Shown: positions 7,806 through 15,382 of the stretch, in pieces | Layout of the letters: each line of letters begins with the position of its first letter | How positions within the stretch are numbered: the stretch's first letter is position 1 | Origin: Rheinheimera sp. MM224 | GTDB taxonomy: Bacteria > Pseudomonadota > Gammaproteobacteria > Enterobacterales > Alteromonadaceae | DNA: 64,000 bases | Direction: 5' to 3' | Assembly: GCF_947090785.1 (NCBI RefSeq) | Contig: NZ_OX352320.1 | Span: 2,356,001 to 2,420,000, forward strand | Translations under genes and position numbers: made by a program | The notes under the pieces: model-generated | Seen by the model: the letters and a program-made list of their open reading frames with translations, nothing else | Told to the model about the DNA's origin: nothing | Databases searched by the model: none

Positions 7806-9173
7806 TTAGTTAAACCGCGGAAACATATAAGCCACGTTGTTGTAGCTGAGCACTGGCGTGCTCTTGTAGTACGCAAACGTAAAGCCCATTGCTTCGAAGT
7901 AGTCCGAGTCCAAAGTCAGTACCAGACCGCTTTCAGCGGTCTTGCTGCCTTTGTCCTTTTCGTCCTTCTCAGCGCTTTCCATTTGCTCCTCCTGAGCCGC
8001 CTTAGTGACGCAGTTAAAATAGTGGCTGGTTTGCGCTGTCTGGTTGCTGGTGACCTGAAAGCCACCATAGGTTAGCTCTATACACAGGCCAGAAAGCGGC
8101 GTATCAGCAGAAAGCAGGCTGGCAAAAGGTAAAACCTTCAATTCAGGTGCTGTCTGTACCTGTTGGCTTGTAGAGGGGGCCGGAGGGGCGGCAGATTGCG
8201 CAGCAACCTGCTGAACCTCGGCAGTGTCGGCCTGCTGTGCAGACGACACAAAAGCGCCAGTGGTCACAAAGTAGATGCCAAACGCAACGCCGGAAAAGAC
8301 AGGAACAATCAGCAACAGCTTTGCCGGAATTCTGAATTTGTGGGTATGCACATCGGCCGACCAGTACAGGCCATAGTATTTTTTATCACGTGGGGCCGTG
8401 CTGATTTGTGCGGCTTTCTTTTCAAAGTAGTCATCTGGATCAATGACCTTATCCGACCAAATGCGCTTGATGATGGAGCCACCAAACGGCCTGAAAAAGT
8501 GTATATGGACACCAGCAAGGCGGCGAACGTGGTTATCTAATAATTTAGCGTCCTGAGTCACTAAAAAAACGTCATAGCCTTTGTGCCGGTGCGTTTCAAA
8601 CTCTGAGCAGTGCGGCGGCACTCTGGCCCCTACAGGTCGGGGCGGAAAGGTCTGTTGGCATTCGTCCACGAAAATAACAGAGTTGCGGGGCAGCTCGTAC
8701 CACATGGCCGCTTGGGGAAAGTGGGTAAAGTGCAGGTTAAAGCGCTTGATATGGTCAACCTGTGGCGTTTCTGTGATGTCCAGATAGTCCAGCAAGGGCT
8801 GGGCGCGCTGTGGAGAATACAAGCGCTTGACCCAATAGACGAATAAATCAACTGGACCAGTTCCGCATAACCACGCATCAAACAAATGGATAAGGTGCGG
8901 GAAGGTCTCAGGCGTTGCCATATCACCTTCCTTGTGGATACGCAGGAGGACTTTGCGGACTTTCTGGAGTGTGGCAAGGTCTTTTTCAATGCTGGGGTAA
9001 TAAACGCCGTAAAACCAGCCAGAGAAGCTATTACACACCTCTAAATCAAGCATGACCAGCTTGACGTTGTTGTAATAGATAGGACGGTTGGCAAAATCTT
9101 TGTTTTCGATGATGAATTTTAGGGTGTTAAGCGATTTAGATGCGCCTGGTAAACCCGTGACAACATGAAGCAT
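7806..9173 (-). CDS. zot: Zot/pI-like phage assembly ATPase
   Basis: Zonula-occludens-toxin-family protein of 455 residues, equivalent to filamentous phage pI, an inner-membrane ATPase that drives virion extrusion. Walker A GLPGASKS is at residues 7-14 and Walker B VIFVDECQQ at about 165-173. A single membrane span (LLLIVPVFSGVAFGIYFV) near residue 295-312 separates the cytoplasmic ATPase from a Ser/Thr/Gln-rich periplasmic tail. The start has GGAGG six bases upstream, overlapping the stop of the DUF2523 gene. Its stop is followed at once by repeat array A. Confidence 0.93.
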   Translation of the reverse strand: MLHVVTGLPGASKSLNTLKFIIENKDFANRPIYYNNVKLVMLDLEVCNSFSGWFYGVYYPSIEKDLATLQKVRKVLLRIHKEGDMATPETFPHLIHLFDAWLCGTGPVDLFVYWVKRLYSPQRAQPLLDYLDITETPQVDHIKRFNLHFTHFPQAAMWYELPRNSVIFVDECQQTFPPRPVGARVPPHCSEFETHRHKGYDVFLVTQDAKLLDNHVRRLAGVHIHFFRPFGGSIIKRIWSDKVIDPDDYFEKKAAQISTAPRDKKYYGLYWSADVHTHKFRIPAKLLLIVPVFSGVAFGIYFVTTGAFVSSAQQADTAEVQQVAAQSAAPPAPSTSQQVQTAPELKVLPFASLLSADTPLSGLCIELTYGGFQVTSNQTAQTSHYFNCVTKAAQEEQMESAEKDEKDKGSKTAESGLVLTLDSDYFEAMGFTFAYYKSTPVLSYNNVAYMFPRFN

Positions 9174-9176
9174 GGC

Positions 9177-9521
9177 TTACCTCCAGAAGAACACTTTTAA
9201 TATGCCGTCTTGGAAACCACTGAGAACCAGACGCGCTGAAAATGCAGCAAAGATGATCTGCAGGGCTTCATCAAGGCGAAGTAAGGCCAGAGACGCTACG
9301 ACCAGCGAGGGAAGCGCCAGCGATGAAGATTGGATTTCCTGATAGATGGAACTAAGGGCATAGTCGCCAAGCTCATAGACTGCCCAGCCTGCGCCTAATG
9401 CAGCCAGTGTCTTTATAATCATCGGGCCAACTAAGAGGCCAACAAGAACCAGTAAAAAACGTCTGTACGAGCCAAAAATGGCTGTTGCGGCTGTGGCCAG
9501 CCACGGGAGAAGTGCGAGCAT
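9177..9521 (-). CDS. DUF2523 membrane protein (pVI-like minor coat/assembly protein)
   Basis: 114 residues with three hydrophobic segments. It matches the DUF2523 family that sits between the adsorption protein and Zot in Vibrio, Pseudomonas and Xanthomonas filamentous phages and corresponds by position to pVI, the virion-end cap protein. Its ATG overlaps the TAA of the pIII gene (TAATG) and has GGAGG upstream; its stop lies inside the ribosome binding region of zot, so the three genes are translationally linked. Confidence 0.85.
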   Translation of the reverse strand: MLALLPWLATAATAIFGSYRRFLLVLVGLLVGPMIIKTLAALGAGWAVYELGDYALSSIYQEIQSSSLALPSLVVASLALLRLDEALQIIFAAFSARLVLSGFQDGILKVFFWR

Positions 9522-11389
9522 TATGAAACCCTCCTAGAGCCAAAAACAATAAACGGGACACCAAACCAAACCGCGAAATTAAGAATAGTGCCGGCTATTT
9601 CCATGAAGTCGCAGACAGGCTTATAAAACAGGTTAAAGCTGTAGGATTTACCCAGTAGGCTGAACTGAACAGGGATGTTTTCAGGGCACGTGGCCACGAG
9701 AAATTCAGGGTACTGATTGCGATAGTCCTGCAAGGTGACAGGGTCATCGGTTAAATCGGCAATAGTTTCTTCGCCTGTGATACCAAGGGCACTCAATACG
9801 CCTTCCTCTGGACGAAAGTCGTCCTCTGTCATGGCTGGGCCTTCAAAGCCAGCTTTTAAGCCATCCAGTGATTCTCCGATACCATCTAAAGTGCCTGAGA
9901 TTTGGCTAAGCTGCTGACCTTGTGCTGCTGTAGCCTCATTGAGACTTTGAAGTGAATTACCGATGCCGACAAGATTGTTGTTCGTGCCTTGTAAGCGGGA
10001 ATCAAGGATTTGTTTGAGTTCAGAAAGTTCGTAGTTGGTGGTGTCTAAGCGATCAGTGATATCAGAGTTGTCGCCGCCAGTGCCGGAACCGTCCTCTATA
10101 GCTGTTTTGATGTCACCTAATTGGTTGCCTAATTGGGCGGATAGTGAATCAACACCCGTATTAACCTTTAGTAATTCGTCGTACAAAGCAGAGAGATAGC
10201 CAAGATTGGCGTTTATATCAAGTAAGTCTTCATGAAGAACAGGTAAACCTGCAGGGCCATTTAATTCAGTGAGTATTCTGTCTGTATTGAATGTTAGGTC
10301 TGATTTTATAGCAGTTAAAAGGTCATTGGTCTGGTCCATATTGCCGCCACCACCGCCAGAACCGGATTCATACATCTCATACACCATTTGGTAAATGCCG
10401 TTGGTGTTTTCCATCGCAGAGTTTGCAGCCTGATAAGTCATTGCAGTGATACCTGAGAGGTCCTCTGCTGCAATTTCTGCTTGTAGGGCGCTGTAAGCGG
10501 CCTGTGACGCGTAATCGAAAGCAAGAGCTGAATTATGAGCCGCGTTGTCAGCATCCTGCGCTATCGACTCTAAAGACTCTTTGGCTTCGGCCTGTGTTTC
10601 CTGAATTTTTTGCTGGGCTAAGTCATTGGTATCAAGTCTTTCGTTCAGAACTGTAAGGCCGACGTCTAATGCTTGCCTGTCTTCTGTACGCTGTGTTTTG
10701 AGTTGTTCTACAGCGGTGAAGGTTTGCGTGGATTTTGAACTAGCTTCTACAGCGGCAGCTTTTGCGGCTCGAGATGCCGTTTCAGCAGAACCAACGTCGG
10801 CGATAAAAGACGACATACGCTGCACGAGAGTAAGGATATTCGTATTTATTACGTTGTCGTTCTGACTCAGTTTTGCGAGTCGGTCACTTGTAAAGTAAAA
10901 ACCATTAGCAACAGCAGCACCGACCTGTTGACATGTAGTGTAGTTAGGGTCGGTATTAGGGATGTTATTACAAAAAGAAGCTACATGAATTGGATCAATT
11001 GTGTTGAGCTGGCCATAGATAGGATTAGTGGGGTCAGGGTCTTCTGGATCTTCGGGGTCCTCTGGGTCTTCCGGGTCCTCTGGGTCTGTGGTTCCGCCGC
11101 AGGAACCGCCGCCAGCCAAACAACCTGTATAGTAATAAGGTTTACCAACCCAAACACCAAACTGGTCTTGAGTACAAGTAGCATAAGGGGTGGCTTTTAC
11201 CTCACAGGTATCATTACCCGTAAAGCTAGTTCCAACACTTGAGCACGTTGAAGCGCCTATAAATCTAACTTCAGCAGTTTCAGCAGCTTCAGCCTTTTGA
11301 CGACAGGTAGAACCATCGTCAGGAGCAGCTTTTGAGTGGAAAGAAAAAAGCCCTAACAGGGCTGTAAACGCTATCAGGGCTTTGGACAT
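9521..11389 (-). CDS. pIII-like adsorption protein
   Basis: A 622-residue exported minor coat protein expected to bind the host receptor at the virion tip. A signal peptide covers about residues 1-21 (MSKALIAFTALLGLFSFHSKA). A Cys-rich N-terminal domain is followed by an acidic linker of five EDP tripeptides, then long helical, Ala/Gln-rich regions, a Gly-rich patch (SGSGGGGG), and a C-terminal hydrophobic anchor ending in SRRVS. The order signal-N domain-linker-anchor is that of pIII. The start at 11389 is preferred to a longer frame from 11452 because it begins at the signal peptide and has AGGAAG upstream. Confidence 0.85.
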   Translation of the reverse strand: MSKALIAFTALLGLFSFHSKAAPDDGSTCRQKAEAAETAEVRFIGASTCSSVGTSFTGNDTCEVKATPYATCTQDQFGVWVGKPYYYTGCLAGGGSCGGTTDPEDPEDPEDPEDPEDPDPTNPIYGQLNTIDPIHVASFCNNIPNTDPNYTTCQQVGAAVANGFYFTSDRLAKLSQNDNVINTNILTLVQRMSSFIADVGSAETASRAAKAAAVEASSKSTQTFTAVEQLKTQRTEDRQALDVGLTVLNERLDTNDLAQQKIQETQAEAKESLESIAQDADNAAHNSALAFDYASQAAYSALQAEIAAEDLSGITAMTYQAANSAMENTNGIYQMVYEMYESGSGGGGGNMDQTNDLLTAIKSDLTFNTDRILTELNGPAGLPVLHEDLLDINANLGYLSALYDELLKVNTGVDSLSAQLGNQLGDIKTAIEDGSGTGGDNSDITDRLDTTNYELSELKQILDSRLQGTNNNLVGIGNSLQSLNEATAAQGQQLSQISGTLDGIGESLDGLKAGFEGPAMTEDDFRPEEGVLSALGITGEETIADLTDDPVTLQDYRNQYPEFLVATCPENIPVQFSLLGKSYSFNLFYKPVCDFMEIAGTILNFAVWFGVPFIVFGSRRVS

Positions 11390-11431
11390 ACTTCCTGCCT
11401 TATGTGTCAAAAATGATGTAGAGACAAATAA

Positions 11432-11460
11432 GGCTGACAATGATGAACACATCGTCAGCC
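11432..11460 (-). terminator. Hairpin between major coat and pIII genes
   Basis: GGCTGAC pairs with GTCAGCC on the - strand, with extra ATG/CAT pairing inside, then TTATTTGT. A terminator after the major coat gene is standard in filamentous phages and would keep pVIII far more abundant than pIII. Confidence 0.75.
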
Positions 11461-11467
11461 GTCATAA

Positions 11468-11683
11468 TTAACTGAATACAGCGGCTTTCAGCCATTGCCA
11501 GATAATTGCGCCAAAGGCTGCACCTATCATCACTGCACCGATAGCGGCCGAAGACGCTAAAAAGTCAGTTTGGAAGGTGGCAGCAGCAGCTGTTAAAGCG
11601 GCATCTACATCAGCAGAGGCAGGTAAAGCTGTTGCCAGACCCAGAGCTAAAAAAACGGCTAATTTGGTACTTAATTTATTCAT
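11468..11683 (-). CDS. Major coat protein (pVIII-like)
   Basis: 71 residues. The signal peptide is MNKLSTKLAVFLALGLATA..., with a likely cleavage after ASA at residue 24. The mature protein of about 47 residues starts acidic (DVDAAL), continues as an Ala-rich amphipathic stretch, has one membrane span (IGAVMIGAAFGAIIW) and ends with a short Lys-containing tail. This is the exact layout of inovirus pVIII. AGGA lies seven bases before the ATG, and a terminator follows. Confidence 0.93.
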   Translation of the reverse strand: MNKLSTKLAVFLALGLATALPASADVDAALTAAAATFQTDFLASSAAIGAVMIGAAFGAIIWQWLKAAVFS

Positions 11684-11693
11684 AGTGATATTC

Positions 11694-11891
11694 CTATCGT
11701 CTGTTAAAAATCATGCGCAGCGATTGCCGGATGGCCCACGCTGCAAAAAACGCCGTCACGACGTACGGCAGTAAATGGGCAAACTCAACCCACGTTAGAA
11801 ACAAACGTGGGACTGACTCCACCCAAATCAGTGGCTCTGGACACGAACCGTTCACGGGTTGGACGGGACAGGCTTGGATCCAGTGCGCCAT
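11694..11891 (-). CDS. Small membrane protein, likely minor coat (pVII/pIX-like)
   Basis: 65 residues with one strong hydrophobic segment (about 37-57) and a basic C-terminus (RQSLRMIFNRR), located between the ssDNA-binding protein and the major coat gene, where pVII/pIX lie in filamentous phages. There is no good ribosome site; the ATG is two bases after the stop of the preceding gene, so translation is probably coupled. Function assigned by position only. Confidence 0.7.
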   Translation of the reverse strand: MAHWIQACPVQPVNGSCPEPLIWVESVPRLFLTWVEFAHLLPYVVTAFFAAWAIRQSLRMIFNRR

Positions 11892-11893
11892 AA

Positions 11894-12259
11894 TTAGCTA
11901 GCAACCTTCTGAGTTTTCTGTTCACTCAGGGTTGGGTACGACACACCGATGCACTTGAACGACATGCCTGATTTAGCGGTTTCCATTAAGCAATTCAGCG
12001 TGATTGGTTCGCCAAAAATGGCTTTACCCGTATCAGCAATTTGACGGGCCAGCTCTGTGTTTGGTGTACCGTCAGGATTCACACAGTTAATTTTAATAAC
12101 GTGCGTGCCAACGAAGTTGTTACCGCTTGGGTTGCGTTTGTACTGAGGCTGGGTATCAGCAACTGTAACGCTGGCCCATGTACCGCCATCATCCATCCAG
12201 CCGTAGCTGACATTGATGAAGGTTTTGGTCATCTGAATTGTTTCTTGTGAAAGTTCCAT
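11894..12259 (-). CDS. ssDNA-binding protein (pV-like, DUF1293 type)
   Basis: 121 residues, soluble, beta-rich. It resembles the DUF1293/G5P-like proteins that coat phage single strands and switch replication from double- to single-stranded products. Position between the replication initiator and the coat genes fits gene V. AAGGAAC precedes the ATG at suitable spacing. Confidence 0.75.
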   Translation of the reverse strand: MELSQETIQMTKTFINVSYGWMDDGGTWASVTVADTQPQYKRNPSGNNFVGTHVIKINCVNPDGTPNTELARQIADTGKAIFGEPITLNCLMETAKSGMSFKCIGVSYPTLSEQKTQKVAS

Positions 12260-12268
12260 AAAAGTTCC

Positions 12269-13438
12269 TTAAGCGGCTTTGCCGCCGTTGATTAGTTGCA
12301 GTGGAAAACGTGAGTTCGGGGCGCGATACCAGTGCGGTGCGGACATATCCATCAGCGTGATTTCGCGTTGGTTCTTATAGGTTGGCAAGGCCGCACGGCT
12401 TGGGCAGTACGGGACAGAAATATCAATGCCAAGGGCTAGAAGTCGGGCTTTGTGCGTGTAGTAAGACGAGGACAGCTTTTTGTTCCTGTCCAAATGCACA
12501 AATGGTTCGCCGTTCAGCCATTGCTGGCACCACGCCTGAGTGGCGTAGGCCGCTTGGGGTGATTTGACGATACCTTTATCAATGAGTTGTTTAGCAATAC
12601 TGTGAAATTCCACGGTAGCTACTCCTAATGTTTTCATCAGTTCTGAAAGGGTCGTTAACGTATGGTGTGAAGCTAAATGTTCCAGTGATACATAGCCGTA
12701 GTAACCAAGGTCGTAACGTTTGAGCTTGTCTGATTTAAAACTGTGTTCTTCCCGAATCACGCCGTTTTCTATGCAGAAATCAATGACTGACTGGTAGTAG
12801 TCGATGGTGTCATCGTCAGCGCCAGTCAGGTTCCGGTTTTTCTTGTCGAGCAGGTCTTGCGATTTAACGTAAAGCTTTGAGTAGTCCCAGCTGCTGCCAC
12901 CGATTTTTTTGGTGGACCAATCGACTGTGCAGCCGTTGGGGTAAAGATGCGGTTTTTTGCCGTTTGGTAAGGCGAGGGTGGCTACACCACGCAAAAAGGC
13001 GAGTTCATTGCCCTTGCCAACACTGTGATTTTTGGTGATGTCTATCAGGGTAATTTGAGCGCCTGAATAGTGCTTTCTAACATTGCCTTTCGCATCACAC
13101 TGGCCGATGGTGAAATCGCCTTTAGTGAATGGAGGCAGACCTAAAGACAGCAGAACGCGGTTATAAATAGCCACACATTCTTCGATACTGGTGAAGCCAA
13201 TCAGGTTTTCTACTCGGGCGAAACGGCTTGGGTTTCCTTCAACACGAACTTTGTAACCGTCGCAGCTAATGCCCAGGCTCGTTGAATGACTAGCTTTAAT
13301 GCGTTGCTGGAATACCTGCGGATTGTCAGAGGTTTCGCCTGTGATTAAGTCGACAACAAAGCGGGCTTTGTCACCGAACATAGGCATTTTATCCGTATGA
13401 ATCTGCTGGATATTCAATTTGTCTACAAACCAAGTCAT
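12269..13438 (-). CDS. Phage replication initiation protein (gene II/X family)
   Basis: 389 residues, of the rolling-circle initiator family of filamentous phages (phage/plasmid replication protein II/X). The N-terminal half has the typical VRVEGNPSRF stretch (about residues 65-74), and the FxxGQCDAKGNVRKHYSG and DYSKLYVKSQDLL segments follow. Such proteins nick the + strand origin and stay covalently bound through a tyrosine; I cannot assign that residue here. The ATG overlaps the stop of the upstream Cys-rich gene (ATGA). Confidence 0.85.
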   Translation of the reverse strand: MTWFVDKLNIQQIHTDKMPMFGDKARFVVDLITGETSDNPQVFQQRIKASHSTSLGISCDGYKVRVEGNPSRFARVENLIGFTSIEECVAIYNRVLLSLGLPPFTKGDFTIGQCDAKGNVRKHYSGAQITLIDITKNHSVGKGNELAFLRGVATLALPNGKKPHLYPNGCTVDWSTKKIGGSSWDYSKLYVKSQDLLDKKNRNLTGADDDTIDYYQSVIDFCIENGVIREEHSFKSDKLKRYDLGYYGYVSLEHLASHHTLTTLSELMKTLGVATVEFHSIAKQLIDKGIVKSPQAAYATQAWCQQWLNGEPFVHLDRNKKLSSSYYTHKARLLALGIDISVPYCPSRAALPTYKNQREITLMDMSAPHWYRAPNSRFPLQLINGGKAA

Positions 13439-13725
13439 TCAGCGCTCCAGTTCCAGCAACCATGAACAGCCCCGCAGTACCAATCAGCAGGCTTGCCTGT
13501 GAGTGTCAGCGGGTCGTGGCAGGTGGTCGGGGTTTCAAAGTTGTCTGATTTACCGCAAGTGCGGCACCAGTATTGTTTTGGCTCTACAACCTGAAAGACG
13601 ACTGTTAAGTCGCTCTGGACATAGAGTTCTTTAGCGATGGATTTGGCCGCCAGTTGGTTTTGGCGACGGCAAACTTTAATAGGTGGCAGTTGTGGCCGGA
13701 CGGCTAAAATCAGGAAATCCGGCAT
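13435..13725 (-). CDS. Small zinc-ribbon-like phage protein
   Basis: 96 residues; the C-terminal half carries CRTCG, then a further Cys and a CGxxHGCWNW stretch, suggesting a metal-binding fold. It overlaps the start of the replication gene by four bases, implying coupled translation and perhaps a role in replication. No recognised family. Confidence 0.6.
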   Translation of the reverse strand: MPDFLILAVRPQLPPIKVCRRQNQLAAKSIAKELYVQSDLTVVFQVVEPKQYWCRTCGKSDNFETPTTCHDPLTLTGKPADWYCGAVHGCWNWSAE

Positions 13726-13880
13726 AAGCCCTCCGAATAACCAAGGGCCAGACAGGTAAAGTCACCGATTACGATAAGACCGACAGCGACAACTATAAAA
13801 ACGGTCAGAGCAACTGAGAGAGACAAAAAAAGTTGGCATAGAGACAATAGAGCCTCTTTCAGCTGGTTATAGCTTTTCAT
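13710..13880 (-). CDS. Small single-span membrane protein
   Basis: Reading from ATG at 13880 gives 56 residues with one strong hydrophobic segment (LFLSLSVALTVFIVVAVGLI). The ATG overlaps the methyltransferase stop as ATGA, and its 3' end overlaps the next gene by 16 bases. A longer frame upstream (to 13964) would run inside the methyltransferase gene and is not preferred. Function unknown. Confidence 0.6.
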   Translation of the reverse strand: MKSYNQLKEALLSLCQLFLSLSVALTVFIVVAVGLIVIGDFTCLALGYSEGLCRIS

Positions 13881-14767
13881 GCCGCATTCCTTCTGGATGA
13901 ACGTTTGCGGCAGGCTGTATTGTGGTACTGAGCTTTTCCGGTAACGACACGGCCACAACCACAAGAACAGTTCCGGAGAGTCACAGTTTGTTGCGACCGG
14001 TTAGTCACAGTTTTGTGTCCTGGGACAGTCACAGGAAAATTCACCTGGTCTGTCACGGATAAATCAGCCGGCAGAGTCACACCGTACACAGACTGATTAA
14101 TCAGGTTGGCAAGAACAGAGCCTAAAACCAGAGGAACACCGTTACCGACAGCGCGTTTTTTGCCGTCGACGTTGAAACTAGGTAAGTCAAAATCAGCAGG
14201 TAAGCCTTGGCAGTATTTGAGTTGGTCAAAGCTGCGGTCATCAGATGCAGTTGCACAGCCAGTTTCAGCAGAGCGGCCAACCTGATAGGGCGGATTTAAC
14301 AGCGTAATGCCATCGGCGTGACCAAACTGAAAATGACGTAAGCGACTTACATCAGAGAACCATGCCTGATTCAATTCAAAACGCTGCCAGCTGTAGCGGT
14401 CAATTAATAGGTTTGGAACTCTGGCCACGTTTTCAAGCAGAAACCACTGAGGCTGCGCTTCTTGAACAATGCGGGTGTAGTGATACAGCATTTCACGGCC
14501 ATAGCCTGTCGGTGCTTCACGGCGTAAGCCTGAAAATTCCTGACAAGGTGAGCCTCCAATGATTCCGGCAAAAACGCCAGCAGGTACGTGAAAATGACGT
14601 ATGTCCTGACCTAACAGTAAGTCAGGGCCGCGAACAACAGAAAAGCCAAGGGCTTCAAATGGTTTTGAAAAGAGGTCAATGCCAGGAAACAAAGACAGGA
14701 TTAAACGGCTAGCTGGTACAGGTTTTGGCGCCAGCTGGGTCACAGGTAAGCTATCCAGGAAAGTCAC
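13877..14767 (-). CDS. Phage-encoded DNA (cytosine-5) methyltransferase
   Basis: 296 residues, transfers a methyl group from SAM to cytosine C5. Motif I is LSLFPGIDLFSKPFEALGF (25-42), motif IV GGSPCQEFSG with catalytic Cys75, motif VI ENV (112-114), motif VIII SRLRHF (141-146) and motif IX/X AVGNGVPL (206-213). The target-recognition stretch between VIII and IX is short, about 55 residues. After residue 229 come five octapeptides with VT at positions 2-3, encoded by a 24-bp DNA repeat, then a Cys-rich basic tail (C267, C269, C271, C286). The start is GTG inside a repeat unit and overlaps the stop of the previous gene. Target site not determinable. Confidence 0.88.
   Translation of the reverse strand: MTFLDSLPVTQLAPKPVPASRLILSLFPGIDLFSKPFEALGFSVVRGPDLLLGQDIRHFHVPAGVFAGIIGGSPCQEFSGLRREAPTGYGREMLYHYTRIVQEAQPQWFLLENVARVPNLLIDRYSWQRFELNQAWFSDVSRLRHFQFGHADGITLLNPPYQVGRSAETGCATASDDRSFDQLKYCQGLPADFDLPSFNVDGKKRAVGNGVPLVLGSVLANLINQSVYGVTLPADLSVTDQVNFPVTVPGHKTVTNRSQQTVTLRNCSCGCGRVVTGKAQYHNTACRKRSSRRNAA
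13980..14082 (-). repeat. 24-bp repeat array B (5 units) inside the methyltransferase gene
   Basis: Cores start at 13980, 14004, 14028, 14052 and 14076 (GTCACAG three times, then GTCACGG and GTCACAC), exactly 24 bp apart. As 24 bp is eight codons, the frame is kept and the product has VT in every octapeptide (residues about 229-268). Each unit carries CCGG or CCAGG a few bases after the core. Confidence 0.92.
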
Positions 14768-14792
14768 AGTTTAGCTCCCTGGTTAGTCACAC
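14739..14792 (-). repeat. 24-bp repeat array C (3 units) at the methyltransferase start
   Basis: Cores start at 14739, 14763 and 14786; spacing is 24 then 23 bp. The short unit contains the junction where the upstream gene stops (TGA) and the methyltransferase starts (GTG), both within the core CTGTGAC. Confidence 0.88.
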
Positions 14793-14970
14793 TTTGTTCT
14801 ACTGGAGTGTTTCTAACGTAAAAACCAGCCTCGTTTTTGGTGTACTTGGTGCAAATACACTGGCCGTTATCGTCGAAAATGCACAAGCAGTTAAGGCAGA
14901 AGTCTTTCGGATAGTCGTTAGGGTTTCTGTCCAGTATGGTCAGTTGGCCGTTGATTAGTGTGGTTATCAT
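14764..14970 (-). CDS. Small Cys-rich phage protein
   Basis: 68 residues from the ATG at 14970, chosen because GGAGG lies ten bases upstream; an ATG at 14979 is only one base from the same GGAGG. The middle has CLNCLCIF...CIC, a likely metal site. The last nine residues (SVTNQGAKL) are encoded by a unit of the 24-bp repeat, and the stop overlaps the methyltransferase start. Function unknown. Confidence 0.6.
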   Translation of the reverse strand: MITTLINGQLTILDRNPNDYPKDFCLNCLCIFDDNGQCICTKYTKNEAGFYVRNTPVEQSVTNQGAKL

Positions 14971-14988
14971 AGCGTCCATGCCTCCAGC

Positions 14989-15306
14989 TTATTGAGCTTG
15001 GTGAGGCTGTAAGCCTGATGGAGACAAGAAAACTTTCTCGCGGTCAGCATCTAAGCCGCACTGAGAGCAATTGACGTTGTAAAAAGGGTCATCAGGGTCG
15101 CACATAACAGCTGTTGCACTGTGATAATCACAGGCTGGGCAATAAACGTTTAATTCTGGGCGAGCCTCAGCAACAGATGAAACAGCGGGAACCGAGTCAG
15201 TGTGTTGCTGCTGAGACTCTAAAAGGTAAGTTCTGGGAGTGCACAACCAACGGAGTGACTGGAGTGTCATTCCTGTTCCAAGCTTTGCATAGATTTTCTT
15301 AATCAT
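14989..15306 (-). CDS. Zinc-ribbon phage protein, first gene of the leftward operon
   Basis: 105 residues with two CxxC pairs, CPAC and CSQC (about 57-60 and 81-84), typical of a zinc ribbon. It is the first gene after the leftward promoter and divergent from the repressor, the position where filamentous phages carry small replication or regulation genes. Function not recognised. Confidence 0.6.
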   Translation of the reverse strand: MIKKIYAKLGTGMTLQSLRWLCTPRTYLLESQQQHTDSVPAVSSVAEARPELNVYCPACDYHSATAVMCDPDDPFYNVNCSQCGLDADREKVFLSPSGLQPHQAQ

Positions 15307-15335
15307 AGGTTCCCGCCTTGGTGAAAAAAGTCAAC

Positions 15336-15351
15336 TTGTCGTTACTGACAA
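15336..15351. promoter_or_regulatory. Operator O1 of the phage repressor (predicted)
   Basis: Inverted repeat TTGTC-N6-GACAA between the divergent repressor gene and the leftward operon; same arms and spacing as O2, 40 bp away. Lies just downstream of the leftward -10. Confidence 0.7.
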
Positions 15352-15353
15352 TT

Positions 15354-15382
15354 ATTCTGATCCTAGAAATTCACCTTGTCAA
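15354..15382 (-). promoter_or_regulatory. Predicted leftward phage promoter
   Basis: On the - strand a perfect -35 TTGACA (15377-15382) and a -10 CAGAAT (15354-15359) are 17 bases apart. The -35 lies inside operator O2, so repressor binding would block it. Confidence 0.6.

Noticed and set aside
9735..11242. Several + strand frames inside the pIII gene
   Set aside because: Antisense shadows of the pIII coding sequence without signals of their own.
13881..13964. Upstream extension of the small membrane protein gene
   Set aside because: The added residues lie wholly in the methyltransferase gene and have no ribosome site; ATG 13880 with ATGA overlap is better.
7727..14082. CRISPR arrays, because of regularly spaced repeats
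   Set aside because: The conserved part is about 15 bp with only about 9 bp between, part of it is coding, and no cas gene is near; this is a tandem repeat, not CRISPR.
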